Below are positions 51,221-62,311 of a stretch of DNA of 64,000 nucleotides, one piece after another (positions within the stretch are counted from its first letter, which is position 1; every line of letters starts with the position of its first letter). The stretch covers positions 46,045,858 to 46,109,857 of the forward strand of contig NC_052508.1 in NCBI RefSeq assembly GCF_014356525.2, read 5' to 3'. The notes under the pieces were generated by a model. It worked only from the letters and a program-made list of their open reading frames with translations, did no database searches and was not told the origin of the DNA. The stretch comes from Nilaparvata lugens (lineage: Eukaryota > Arthropoda > Insecta > Hemiptera > Delphacidae). The translations under genes were made by a program, and so were the position numbers.

Positions 51221-51756
51221 TATGATAATAGGTTCTGCTATAAAATTAAATGCCAATAATTTTTAGAAACAAATTTTTGCTACTTAATTTTTCCTGCCCT
51301 TCAAAAATGTGTTACTTAATATCAATTTAATTCAATATAACTTATCTCAATAACCGCTGATTAGAATTTTGAAATCTTGATTCTTAAGAATTTATTAATT
51401 TATTTCTTCACAATCACAACATCAAATTGATGATTGGAAAAAATTCAAGAGGATAAACCCAAAACTGTTTCTCTCCCTAATATTGATACAAATTGTCTAA
51501 ATAAGGTTATGTAAACACTCATTATTGCTCTCCATTGTTCTAAAGAGATAGTGTATTGACATTGTTTAGCGATATTGATTATTTATCTTTATTTATTCAG
51601 TTGATAAAATTTTCAGATAATAATATGGTTGATATAAGAATTGACACAAGTTTATATGAGCAGCAAGCAAAACTCCTTGGTTGTGTGTCGTTTCTTGCAG
51701 TGTCTCGATTAGAATTACCGACGTTATTCAATTGCATGAATTGATTGTGAATAATC
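51221..51756. other. Intergenic, no feature seen
   Basis: AT-rich; includes an inverted relative of TCAAAACTGTTTCTTCCCC-type sequence from element F near 51458-51480, so part is repeat remnant. Confidence 0.4.
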
Positions 51757-52495
51757 AAATTTCCTACAAGTTTTGTGTTCAGTAGAACTTTGTGATATCT
51801 CCTTTAGTTTTTGAGATATTCACTTTTAAAAGTGTAAAATCTTTGAAAAGACAGTTTTTCTTCCATCTTTTAGCTCTTTCAAGGCTTATTAAACAAAAAT
51901 GTATCGAAAAAATAGGTACTGAAAGTTGGAATGTAGAGCATTCAATTCTTTTCAATTTGATTTATTATTTCATCATTTTGTCCTTGCCATCAATATTTTT
52001 ATAGTGAGCTTCAGTGTAGAGTGTGAAATTGTCAATACAGCAACAAGTGTCAACTTGTCGGTACTCCACCTTTAGCACATGGGTTAGTGATGAGGTTTTT
52101 CAATACCGGTATGTACAGCTTCTAACTAGTTTAAATGAAGCTGCAGGGTCAAAAATTGTGTTCCAGATATTGTGTCGAAGTTACATTGTTAAAATTATCT
52201 ATTGTTTTAAAACTAATAATAATTTCACACTCAACACTGAAGCTGCTATTACAATTGATGGGAAGCATATACAATCATGAAATAATACATCAAATTGAAG
52301 AGAATTGAATGATCTACAACACAACGTTCAGTACTATTTTTTCGATACATTATTGTTGAGTAATAAGCACTAAAAGAGCAAAAATTTGGAAGAAAAACTG
52401 TCTTTTCAAAGATTTTACACGTTTAAAAGTGAATATCTCGAAAACTAAAGGAGATAACACAAAACTCTACTGAACAAAACTTGTAGGAAATTTAT
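51757..52495. repeat. Foldback element, intergenic
   Basis: Arms at 51757-51945 and 52327-52495: TTCCTACAAGTTTTGTGTTC and its complement, AAAAGACAGTTTTTCTTCCA and its complement. Central 380 bases unrecognised. Confidence 0.7.
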
Positions 52496-52899
52496 CTAGC
52501 TTCATTTTTGTTCAGTTAGTCATGTAGCTGAAATGCATTTTTTTCAAGATACATGTGTGTGAGCCAGAAATTGAAAAACGCAACTTTTAAACCACCCTCA
52601 TCCCTTAAGCACAAAGGGTAGGGATGAGGACTGTTGTTGTTATGTTTACTCCCTTACTATCGTTAAGGGAGCTGCGGTGTCAAAAACTGTGTTCAAAACT
52701 TTTCCCTCTATGATGTTTCGTTGACTGGACTACTGAGGCTATTTGAAAGTGATCATTAACAAGCAGTTCGTAATGGAAAGAAACATTGAAGAATTATTTT
52801 CTATTGGAACTCTGTATCGAAACCATGTATTACATATGACCACCTTCCAGGGGCCGCCCCGAGGTTATTAGGCGCCCGGGGCGAGATTTTGATATGCGC

Positions 52900-53155
52900 C
52901 CCCCCCCAAGTATAGCGCGGTGAGGTAGTATTTAAAAGTAAAGCTACATTGCTCTTCCAGGAGGAGAACTTCCATTTTGGGCTGCATCCTCTCCTTGATA
53001 ATCATGCTATAGATTTTGTAAGCAGTGTTTAGCAAGCTGATTTCTCTATAGTTGTCACAGGAACTTCTTAGTCCAGTTAATATAGACATAAAAAAGGAGG
53101 TGTGCTTGCAATTTATATTGTAGTTATGATTTTTTAATATATTTTTTGGATACAT
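52900..53155 (-). mobile_element. LINE RT fragment inside the hAT element
   Basis: Minus strand: LRSSCDNYREISLLNTAYKI, then MQPKMEVLLLEEQCSF, the NYRxISLLNTxYKI motif of RT domain 2. It continues in the element's 5' direction at 54660-54830, so it is split by the insertion at 53156-54625. Confidence 0.7.
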
Positions 53156-53159
53156 GAGA

Positions 53160-53780
53160 GAAGACCGGAATAAATAGTCCAGAACCTCGTATTTTCAGCT
53201 CATTTTCCAGTTTTCAGCTTTTTCTGCCAAATCCAGTGATCTGACGAAAAAAATTTGCTCCAGCCATTGTTTTAGATTATAAAATGAGATCATTCGCAAC
53301 TATCTATCTCCAATAAGTACTGAGTTATGATTTTTTAAAAAATGAGTGAAATTCAAAGAAAAAATCAACCTGTATCCTGATCTTAGATTTTAGAGCACAA
53401 AAATACGCCCAGAGGGACTTTGAATTATACATTTAACTAATTGGTAAAAATCGAAAGATATTGTTGATAAAAAATTAAAACTCATCAGAATTAATTATGT
53501 CTTTAAATTTTACTCATTTTGGAAAAATCATTACTCATTACTTATTGGAGATGGATATAGATAGTTGCGAATGATCTTATTTTATTCAGAATTTTATAAT
53601 CTAAAACAAAGGCTGGAGCAAATTTTTACATCCGATTACTGGATTTGGCAGAAATAGCTGAAAACTGGAAAATGAACTCAAAATACGAGGTTTTTGGGCC
53701 ACTCTGTATCTAGCACAAGAAAATTTTGCATGAAGAAATTGGTTCTGGACTTTTCTCATGTATCCAAATAATATTATATT
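53160..53780. repeat. Foldback H nested in the hAT element
   Basis: Inverted arms: CCTCGTATTTTCAGCTCATT (from 53186) and its diverged complement near 53675-53692, with TTTCCAGTTTTCAGCT in both. Half of it recurs at 59935-60310. Confidence 0.65.
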
Positions 53781-54627
53781 AAAAATCTGGTGAGGCGCAC
53801 TCACACAACTTTCCTTGCCGTTATGAAAATTGATCACCTTATGCTAGTGCTCTCGCGCATCCCAAGTCTACTATTCAAATACATGAGACAGCTGGTGATA
53901 GGACAATAACGCTGGAGACACACGAGGTCTGCTACTTCGTAGTGAATGATTTAATAGAACCAACAGTTGCCAACTGTTTGCAATTTAATAATCACATTTT
54001 CTCGAATTTCAAGCTTATTTTCAATTTTAGGTGAACATGTTACTGAACATTAATTGTAGAGATTTTCATGCCCAATCTTTTCCACTTGGATTTTTTTGTT
54101 CAAATTGTATATGAAGGCTGATAATTGAGAATCTAAAATCAAACTTCGCATAGATGGGGCAGAGCTCCTGAAATTTTTACAGATATAGGACTTGTTGCAG
54201 TTGATAGAGCTTATCAATGACTATTTCAGGTATGAATTTGATCAAAATCGTTGGAGCCGTTTTCGAGGAAATTGCGAAAAACCCTGTTTTTGACAACATT
54301 TTTTCCATTTTTGGCTGCCATCTTGGATTGCATTTGATGGAAATTGTTCGTGTCGGATCCGTATAGTGTAAGGACCTTAAGTTCCAAATTTCAAGTCATT
54401 CCGTTAATTGGGAGATGAGATATCGTGTAGACAGACGCACATACACTCATATATATACTGTATATACACACACACACACACACACACATACAGACCAATA
54501 CCCAAAAACCACTTTTTCGGTCTCAGGGGACCTCAAAACGTATAGAAATTTAGAAATTGGGGTACCTTAATTTTTTTTGGAAAGCAATACTTTCCTTACC
54601 TATGGTAATAGGGCAAGGAAAGTAAAA
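53781..54627. repeat. TIR element G, copy 1
   Basis: Starts AAAAATCTGGTGAGGCGCAC, includes GAAAATTGATCA, GGAGCCGTTTTCGAG, GTGTAAGGACCTTAA and an internal CA run (54467-54488), and ends GGCAAGGAAAGTAAAAA. Related copies at 58225 and 59198. Confidence 0.65.
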
Positions 54628-54659
54628 AATCAGAACTACAATATAAATTACAAGCACCA

Positions 54660-54835
54660 ATGTATATAGTGACTGGACTATTTCCCTTCTTGAAAAGAGA
54701 TTTGACTGTAGCCACTTTCCAAACTTCCGGGATCCTCAATTATTGCCTCCAGCACATATCAAATGGAGGAAGGGAAGTTTGAAGAAGAGTTCCCTATGCT
54801 TGAACAGCTCCATATTTAAACCATCCGGTCCAGCT
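54660..54835 (-). mobile_element. LINE RT fragment inside the hAT element, other half
   Basis: Minus strand reads AGPDGLNMELFKHR near 54830-54790, the KAPGPDG motif of RT domain 1; the order and strand fit 52900-53155 as the following part of the same RT. Confidence 0.6.
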
Positions 54836-54839
54836 TGTC

Positions 54840-55048
54840 TTATTTTATACTGTACTCTTTTCTCACCTTGTATTCTGCAGGCTAAAACCTATTTAATTTT
54901 AAATTTCCGTTGATGTTCCTAAATTGAAAAATTTTGAATTTATTTTAAATTGAAAAATTTTCAATTTAGAAATACCAATGAAAATTTAAAAATAAATAGT
55001 TTTTAGCCTGCAGAATACAAGGTTAGAAAAGAGTATAAAATAAGAAGT
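54840..55048. repeat. Palindromic MITE inside the hAT element
   Basis: Two arms of about 100 bp: CTTGTATTCTGCAGGCTAAA and TTTAGCCTGCAGAATACAAG, meeting at an AT-rich centre (GAAAAATTTTGAATT). Confidence 0.75.
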
Positions 55049-55390
55049 TTTATCACCCAGCATTGGGCAATGAAGCGACCAATGACGACTTGCAGGTTGC
55101 AGGGGCGCGCACAGGCTCACTCAATGACTGGAAAAATATACACTTATGCTATGTGTAGAGTGACTGTATTTACCAAAGTTTATATTGTTTTTGCCACAAT
55201 TAACACCACACATATAAGTAATGAGTAATACATTGAAATGGATTGATAAGAAAATGGTTCAAGACCTTTAATGTGAAGGTGAAATAAAGGTACTTGAACC
55301 GAAAATGTCGGGGCGCTAATCATCATACGTCCGCGGCGCCCGGGGCGACCGCCCCGGTCGCCCCACCCTTTGGGCGGCCCTCCCACCTTC

Positions 55391-55960
55391 TCATATTAAA
55401 AAATGATTGGATTAATATGAGGGTCAAATATTTTGATGCGACAGAGTAGACTAATATTTGAAGTGTAATTTTTAATTTCAAATAGGATCCCCAATGGAAC
55501 CTACTGTCAAATTATTCTTGTAAGAGAAATATTTATCAGTTTCCATAATTCTCATCAACTCTGTATAGTTACAGTAAAAGTTACGGGTATCAAAATTACA
55601 ATACAACAGTTTTTGACCCCCTGGGTTGGAGAACTCACTCAAGAACTGTTTTATTGTAATCTTTGAAACTCGCAACTCTCAAATTATACAGAGTTGGTGA
55701 AAATTTATCGTGGAAACAGCACATATTTGGAACAAAAATACGTTGATGTTGTCAATACCACTACATACAACGACAACATCAACGTCGTATTCTTTCAATA
55801 ATGGAGAAATACCACAACATCTCATACCATACAATCAAATTGAGCTAAGTATTTCTTTTACAAGAATAATTCGAAATTGGGTTTCATTGGGGATCCTAAA
55901 TGATATGATATGAAAAATTACTCTGTCGCTTCAACATGTTTGTCCCTCATAAGAATTAAA
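55391..55960. repeat. Repeat E, inverted pair
   Basis: 55391-55690 is E in reverse; 55690-55960 is a second diverged E arm forward (ACAAGAATAATTCGA, GGGGATCCTAAAT, ATTACTCTGTCGCTTCAAC). Together with the left hAT flank they form a foldback-like copy. Confidence 0.6.
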
Positions 55961-56939
55961 TTCATTTTTTGTAACCTTTGAACTTAACCTGTAAAACGGT
56001 TTGAAGAATATACGTGATCAAAATTTGAAGCTGATTGATAAATTCTTTCTAAAGTTATTGTTGAACATACAAACAGACGGACAACGACTTTGGCCTTCAG
56101 TAAGTCAAAAGTGAGAACTAGCTAACGCTCGTTTGATAAATTCTTGACAAATAAGATGCATTGCAAGTTGGTTTACAGACAGAAGAAGCATCTTGGATCA
56201 AGCCGCTTGCAACTGGCGTCGTGTAATCCACGCTTATAATGAACGACCCTCTTCAACAGGCAAGTGAATTCGAAACCATGGAAATGAGTGCAGATTCAGT
56301 TCCCAAGAATAAAAGATTCCTCCCAGCAAGCGTCACATGTAAATGTGTCACCATACAAAAACAAAACGAAGGGTTGCACTCTTCTTCACAGATTCCTGTT
56401 TCTCTCTCTACACACTCTCTCGTTCTTTCACTCTGACCTTAATGAGATGCTTAAACGAAGGGTGAGTTATTGTTTCAATAATAATTTTTTTCTTCTCTTA
56501 GAAAAAAGAGGCTGAACTGTGTGACAATGGGAATAGGTCTGCCGCTAGAAGGCTGCTCTCTCAAAACTTTTCAATCTCCACAATATATTTTGATTTCTAT
56601 GCGAAACTGTCATGTCGAGTTTTTTCAAGTGGTTTTTACACGACGTTCAAATTTCAATCAAATAGAAGTTTACAATTTGTGAAAGACCTTTATTTGTAAT
56701 ATGGATGTGATACCAAAATATAATATCTTTTTATTTTTCTGATTCTATGGTACGTAATATTTCTAATTTATATTTCTCACTACCTAGGGTTGCTGTAGTA
56801 ATGGAAAATTTGAATTCTCTTTCCAAAATGTATATGATTATCCGTAGAGTACGTGAAAACTTGTATTCTTGCTTGAAGTAATAATCAATTTAGGATTTCT
56901 ATTTATCGATTTTAGGATTATTATTACTACTGTACTATT
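55961..56939. other. Intergenic, no gene seen
   Basis: About 1 kb. 56050-56125 resembles the tail of an interspersed repeat (ACAAACAGACGGACAACG). A 65-75 codon frame pair at 56239-56515 has no recognised homology. Confidence 0.4.
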
Positions 56940-57513
56940 CTTAATATCTTCGGCGAAATATTGAATTCCTTTCAACATAAAATATTAAGACCCTAGCTGA
57001 ACATCTGTGCGTGATTTGAACTTCTAATGTCGACTTGGTCTAGTAAAGGTATGAAAACGCAGAAAAACACTTAGAAAACAACTATTATGGGCGTATCTTT
57101 GCTCGTAGTTTATTTCAAAGCCCTCATGATAGGCCTACAACATTTTTCTACCTCAGCTAAACCTGTGTACCAATTTTCTATCAATAATTTGAAAACAAAA
57201 ATAAGAAAACACGGAAAAACGCCGATTTTGGACGTATCTTTTACGAAATATTAAAGTCCTATCATCGAAAATTTTCTAGGCCGTAGATAAATCTCTCTAC
57301 CAAATTTGAAATTTCCTGTCACTCTGTTATTAAAAAAAAAAACGCTAATTTTGACGTTATTTTGAAGCCCTTCCAATACAACATTTGAAAACCTCAGAAA
57401 AACCTGTTCTACAAATTTAAACATTTTTGTTTTTGAAAGATATGAGAAAACGCAGAAAAATGCTGGAAAACGCTGGAAACCACTAATTTTGGGTGTATCT
57501 TTGGCGTAATTAA

Positions 57514-58137
57514 GGCTGTGCAAAGGCCAAAAATAAACTTTCTACTCGTGATATTTTTCAAAGTTCACGATTTGTATATCATCAAGCTATAAAAATTTAA
57601 AAAAATTCTCAGGAAAACATTTTTTCCCGATCATTACTTTTTGAGATATGAGCGCCTGAAGTTTGATTTTTTGGGTCAGAACATTTCAAATTCGGTAAGA
57701 GATAAATCCATGAGATTCAGAGGATAGATTCTTCATGGTATTGTTGATCTAGTAAAACAAAAATTTTCTGAAAATATAAATTTTTGAAAATGGTATTAAA
57801 TTTACCAAAAATAATTCAACTAAAAGTTATTTTTGGTTATTTTTAGTAAATTGAATAACTATCTTAAAAATTGATATTTTCAGAAAATTTTTGTTTTACT
57901 AGATCAACAATACTATGAAGAATCTATCCTCTGAATCTCATGGATTTATCTCTTACCGAATTTGAAATGTTCTGTCCCAAAAATTTTATCTTTAGGCGCT
58001 CATATCTCAAAAAGTAACGAACGAAAAAAAATTTTTTCTTAAGAAAACTTTTTCATTTTGATAGCTTGATGATATAAAAATCGAAAACTTTGAAAAATAT
58101 CACGAGTAGAAAGTTTATTTTTAGCCTTTGCACAGCC
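57514..58137. mobile_element. 624-bp foldback MITE with TTAA duplication
   Basis: Starts GGCTGTGCAAAGGC and ends GCCTTTGCACAGCC, flanked by TTAA at 57510-57513 and 58138-58141. The arms are complementary over nearly the full length (TTTCTACTCGTGATATTTTT, GATAAATCCATGAGATTC, CAAAAATTTTCTGAAAATAT). TTAA targets are characteristic of the piggyBac superfamily. No coding capacity. Confidence 0.82.
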
Positions 58138-58224
58138 TTAAGAAGCCTTCTAAAGAAAACAATGTATTCACCCTAGCTGAACTTCTGTATCGAATTTGAA
58201 CATTTTCTCTCAATTAGTTATAGA

Positions 58225-58812
58225 AAAAATCTGGTGTGGTGCACTCACACAACTTTCCTTGCCGTTATGAAAATTAATCAACTGACGCTAGTGTTCCCGC
58301 GCATCTCAAGTCTACTTTTCTAAGATCTGAGCCAGCTGGTGACAGGACAATAGAGCTTCAGACACACAAAGTCTGCTATCTCTTCATAGTGAATGATTTA
58401 ATAGAATCAACAGTAGCCAACAGTTTGCAATTGAATAATCATATTTTCTCTAATTTCGAGCTTATTTTCAATTTTAGGTGAAAATGCTACTGGACATTAA
58501 TTGTAGAGATTTTTATGCTCAATCTTTTCCACTTGAAATTTCTTGTTTAAATTGTATTTGAAGCCTGATAATCGTGAATCTAAAATCAAACTTTGCATAG
58601 CTCCTGAAATTTTCACATACTTGTGGCAGATGATAGAGCTTATCAATGACTATTCTAGGTATAAATTTGATCAAAATCGTTCGAGCCGTTTTCGAGAAAA
58701 TCGCAAAAATACCCCTGTTTTTGACAACATTTTCTTCATTTTAGCCGCCATCTTGAATTGCATTTGATCGAAATTGTTCGTGTCGGATCCTTATAGTGTA
58801 AGGACCTTAATA
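58225..58812. repeat. TIR element G, copy 2 (3' truncated)
   Basis: Starts AAAAAATCTGGTGTGGTGCA and runs to GTGTAAGGACCTTAA, then returns to tandem-array sequence. Lacks the CA run and right terminal repeat. Confidence 0.6.
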
Positions 58813-59197
58813 TTAGTTCTTGAGAAGGCCTAGAAAAAGCAGGGAAATCGCTCAAAAACCGCCGATCATGGGCATATCTTTAACGTTAATTCAAAACCCT
58901 TCTCATAGAATATTTTTTACATCATTCTCATAGAATATTTTTTACATCAGCTGAGCCTGTGTACCAAATTTGAACATTTTTTGCTAATTAGTTCTTGAAA
59001 AAGCTCAGAAAACGCAGAAAAATGCTGAAATACGCAGATTATCTTCGGAATTTTTTTTCACATCCGTTCTTATAGTGCCCCTCAAGAAGGACAACTGAAC
59101 AAACCTGCCAAATTTGAACGTATTTTTTGGTCCAGTAGATCTTCAGTTCTGTTGATTATAAATAATTAGCTACTCATTAGTCAGTCAATATAGACAT

Positions 59198-59763
59198 AAA
59201 AAATCTGGTGTGGCGCACTCACACAACTTTTCTTGCCGTTATGAAAATTGATCAACTGACGCTAATGTTCCCGCGCAACTTAAGACTACTATTCAAAGAT
59301 CTAAGCCAGCTGGTGACAGGACAATAACGCTGCAGACACACGAAGTCTGCTATCTCTTCATAGTGAACGATTTAATAGAATCAACAGTTGCCAACAGTTT
59401 GCAATTTAATAATCTTATTTTCTCGAACATCGAGCTTATTTTCAATTTTATGTGAAAATGTTACTAAACATTAATAATTGTAGAGATTTTCATGATCAAT
59501 CTTTTCTTTGAAATTTTTACAGATGGGACTTGTGGTAGTTGATAGAGCTTATCAATGACTATTTCAGGTATGAATTTGATCAAAATCGTTGGAGCCGTTT
59601 TTGAGAAAATCGCGAAAAACCCTTTTTTTGACAACATTTTCGCCATTTCAGCCGCCATCTTGATTTTCATTTGATCGAAATTGTTCGTGTCGGATCCTTA
59701 TAGTGTAAGGACCTTAAGCTCCAAATTTCAAGTTATTCCGTTAATTGGGAGATGAGATATCGT

Positions 59764-59861
<98 letters not shown>

Positions 59862-59919
59862 TGATCAATTTTCATAACGGCAAGGAAAGTTGTGTGAGTG
59901 CGCCTCACCAGATTTTTAA
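59198..59919. mobile_element. TIR element G, copy 3, complete with internal CA microsatellite
   Basis: Inverted ends of about 58 bp: AAAAATCTGGTGTGGCGCAC at the left and its complement at 59862-59919 (TGATCAATTTTCATAACGGC mirrored). The interior ends in a pure CA run. Confidence 0.7.
59765..59859. repeat. (CA)n microsatellite
   Basis: About 47 uninterrupted CA units, positioned exactly where copy 1 of element G carries a shorter CA run. Confidence 0.97.
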
Positions 59920-59934
59920 TATAATATTATTTGG

Positions 59935-60310
59935 ATACATGAGAAAAGTCCAGAACCAATTTCTTCATGCAAAATTTCCTTCTGCTAGATACAGGGTGGC
60001 CCAAAAACCTAGTATTTTCGGCTCATTTTCCAGTTTTCAGCTATTTCTGCTAAATCTCATAATCGGACAGAAAAATTTGCTCTCGCCTTTTTTTAGATTA
60101 CAAAATTTTGAATAAAATGAGATCATTTGGAACTCTCTATCTCGCATGAGTACTGAGTTATGATTTTTCAAAAATGAGTGAAATTTGAAGAAAAAATCAA
60201 TTTTGATGAATTTTAGTTTTTGATCAACAATATCTTCCGATTGTTACCATTTGGATGTATAATTCAAAATCCCTCTGGGCGTATTTTTCTACTCTACAAT
60301 CTGAGATCAG
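59935..60310. repeat. Half of foldback H, adjacent to element G
   Basis: Reverse complement of sequence at about 53400-53770; includes CTCATTTTCCAGTTTTCAGC and TACTGAGTTATGATTTTT. The H-next-to-G arrangement is the same as at 53.2-54.6 kb. Confidence 0.6.
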
Positions 60311-61711
60311 GTAGAGCGCTCCATCTCATATAGATTTCCAGTCACACCTGACAACAATGCTCCTACTATTGTGAAAAACACCTAATTTTCAGCTTCAACC
60401 ATCATCACCAACTACATTGTCCTCACATTGATATTTCGCACAATGACATAAGTTCATGAGATTATGTTCTATGAGAATCACCCGATGCACTTCATTTCAG
60501 TATTTCCAAGTGGAGAGACGCGCTTAAGGACACCTCAAGGATCAAAATTTCAAACACTTATAACTTTTGACACAATGCTCAGATTCCATCGCACTACACT
60601 TCATTCTTCTCGGCTCGTCGGATTTAAGAGGAACAAAAACATTATTCTTCCCTTTCTCTCGAATTCACAAGGTATAGACCCATAATTGAATTGAAAAGAC
60701 AGTGTCTGCTCATGAAGCTTTGAGTTGCTTTTTATAATATTGAAGAGGCAGTGAAGTTTTCCAACGATTACGTTGGAATGTTGGATAAGGTTCATTTTTT
60801 AAGCTCATATAACGCTAAAATTTAAGTTTGAGAACCTCTGCGTTTGGTTTATATCACGACAATGAACCAATATCAAAGCTGAAGCGAGTCATTTGCTACA
60901 TAATAAAAGGTATTTCAAACGGTATTAATCATAATACTCAATATACATCGATAGACCATTCTTGAGTTTTCTGTAGCTTTTAGAAATAGTCAATCCATAT
61001 TTCCTTATTCAAAATTTTCCTGTGGAGTCAATTAGACTCCAATAAACGTGTTTGAGTTAAGCAATGCGCAAAAAACTTGAGTTATGACATAAAAAATTCC
61101 ATTTTTGGAAAGTGCTCTGTAGCATTCGGATTACTGGTGGCTTAATTACAGACTAAAATGGCTTTCACTTTCACTGCTTTCCACTTGGAAAAAAGCCTGT
61201 GGTTGCTTTTCAATTCCAACAAAATGGATAATAATATTATTATCAAAGTCCAGAGACAGTTTCAATACTTTAAGCTGTGATCTAGGAATAAAAGTACCAA
61301 ACTTCTCCCAAATATGAAATGTGAACCCCATTTTTCGATCTAAGAACTAACGTTCTTGCTACCTGTTTCAAGAAGCTCCAGCTCCGGAATAGCTTGAAGC
61401 TGATTAGCGTCCATCTTGTTCTTACAGCTAGGCCTATTTGGTTCTGTTTGTAACGGTCAACTTTTTGGAATCTTGTTAAATGTTATTGCTTATTGGTATG
61501 AGAACTTTTAAAGAAGATGAAAACCAACAATATTGGTACACTGCTTTTTTCAAATTTCAGTTGAAATCAATTTCAATCTCTGGTTGATAATATTACTTAT
61601 CAAACCGAAAACGTGCAAAGTACGGAGTTTTTAATTCTAATGAAAATTATCCGTATGAGTTGTACTGCTTTAATAATTAAAAGTAAAATTTCCTTATTTT
61701 CTTAAAATTAC
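60311..61711. other. Intergenic, no gene seen
   Basis: 1.4 kb of AT-rich sequence without recognised motif or reading frame of interest. Confidence 0.45.
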
Positions 61712-62311
61712 AATAGTTATTTGTGCAACTAGAGCGCAAAGTGACAGTTTGTTGCACAGAAAGAAACGTTTACGGAAACGGAATGGTTTCTTGAGTGCAG
61801 CAGAGGAACTTTGCGCACGTATTTCACATTAAATTTTTCCTACAGTTACCATTGAATATGAAATTATGGGTAATTATGGGTAAAATTGCCTGAAATTCAT
61901 CAAATGTTTTTCTGTGTAATTTTATTATTAATAAATAAAATAGAATGTAGTATGTGTGTTTGAATGGCGGGTGGGGGGCGGCTGTGCTGTCAACTGCTGT
62001 CATCCACTGTTGTCCACCACCTCAAGATTCTTATAACGTGCACCACAGTCACAGTTACCAACTTCATTTTGATTTTGCTGCACTGGTGCTCCATATAACC
62101 TACTAACTATTTTGCGTTGCCATGTTGCAAATCTGGAGTGCAGGAAAATTTTTCCCGCACTAGAGTGGAAAAGTGATTCTTTGCGTTCTGTAATCAGTGC
62201 AGCAATGGCCACTTTTCAAGGTAACTGTAGGAAAGCCTACGGCTCGGGCGTAAACGTTTCTTTCGGTGCAGCAAACTGTCACTTTGCGCACTAGTTGCAC
62301 AAATAACTATT
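61712..62311. repeat. 600-bp element with long terminal inverted repeats
   Basis: Ends AATAGTTATTTGTGCAACTA and its exact complement; identity continues through GCGCAAAGTGACAGTTTG and AAAGAAACGTTTACG, about 70 bp per arm. No coding capacity. Confidence 0.75.

Larger units (their letters stand above)
52848..55382. mobile_element. Non-autonomous hAT-like DNA transposon, 2.5 kb
   Basis: GC-rich terminal inverted repeats: CAGGGGCCGCCC at the left and GGGCGGCCCTC at the right, with GCGCCCGGGGCGA inside both ends. Flanked by the perfect 8-bp direct repeat CCACCTTC (52840-52847 and 55383-55390). End motif and 8-bp duplication are diagnostic of hAT. No transposase; interior is filled with LINE RT fragments and other repeats. 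Confidence 0.82.
56940..59150. repeat. Degenerate tandem array, unit about 135 bp, interrupted twice
   Basis: Repeating phrases such as GGGCGTATCTTTGCTCG, GTACCAAATTTGAACATTTT and AACGCAGAAAAATGCTG recur at about 57090, 57226, 57345, 57490, 58170, 58868 and 59010. The array is split by a TTAA-type foldback (57514-58137) and element G copy 2 (58225-58812). Confidence 0.7.

Noticed and set aside
59762..60115. 117-codon frame with a Thr-His repeat
   Set aside because: Translation of the CA microsatellite and adjoining transposon sequence.
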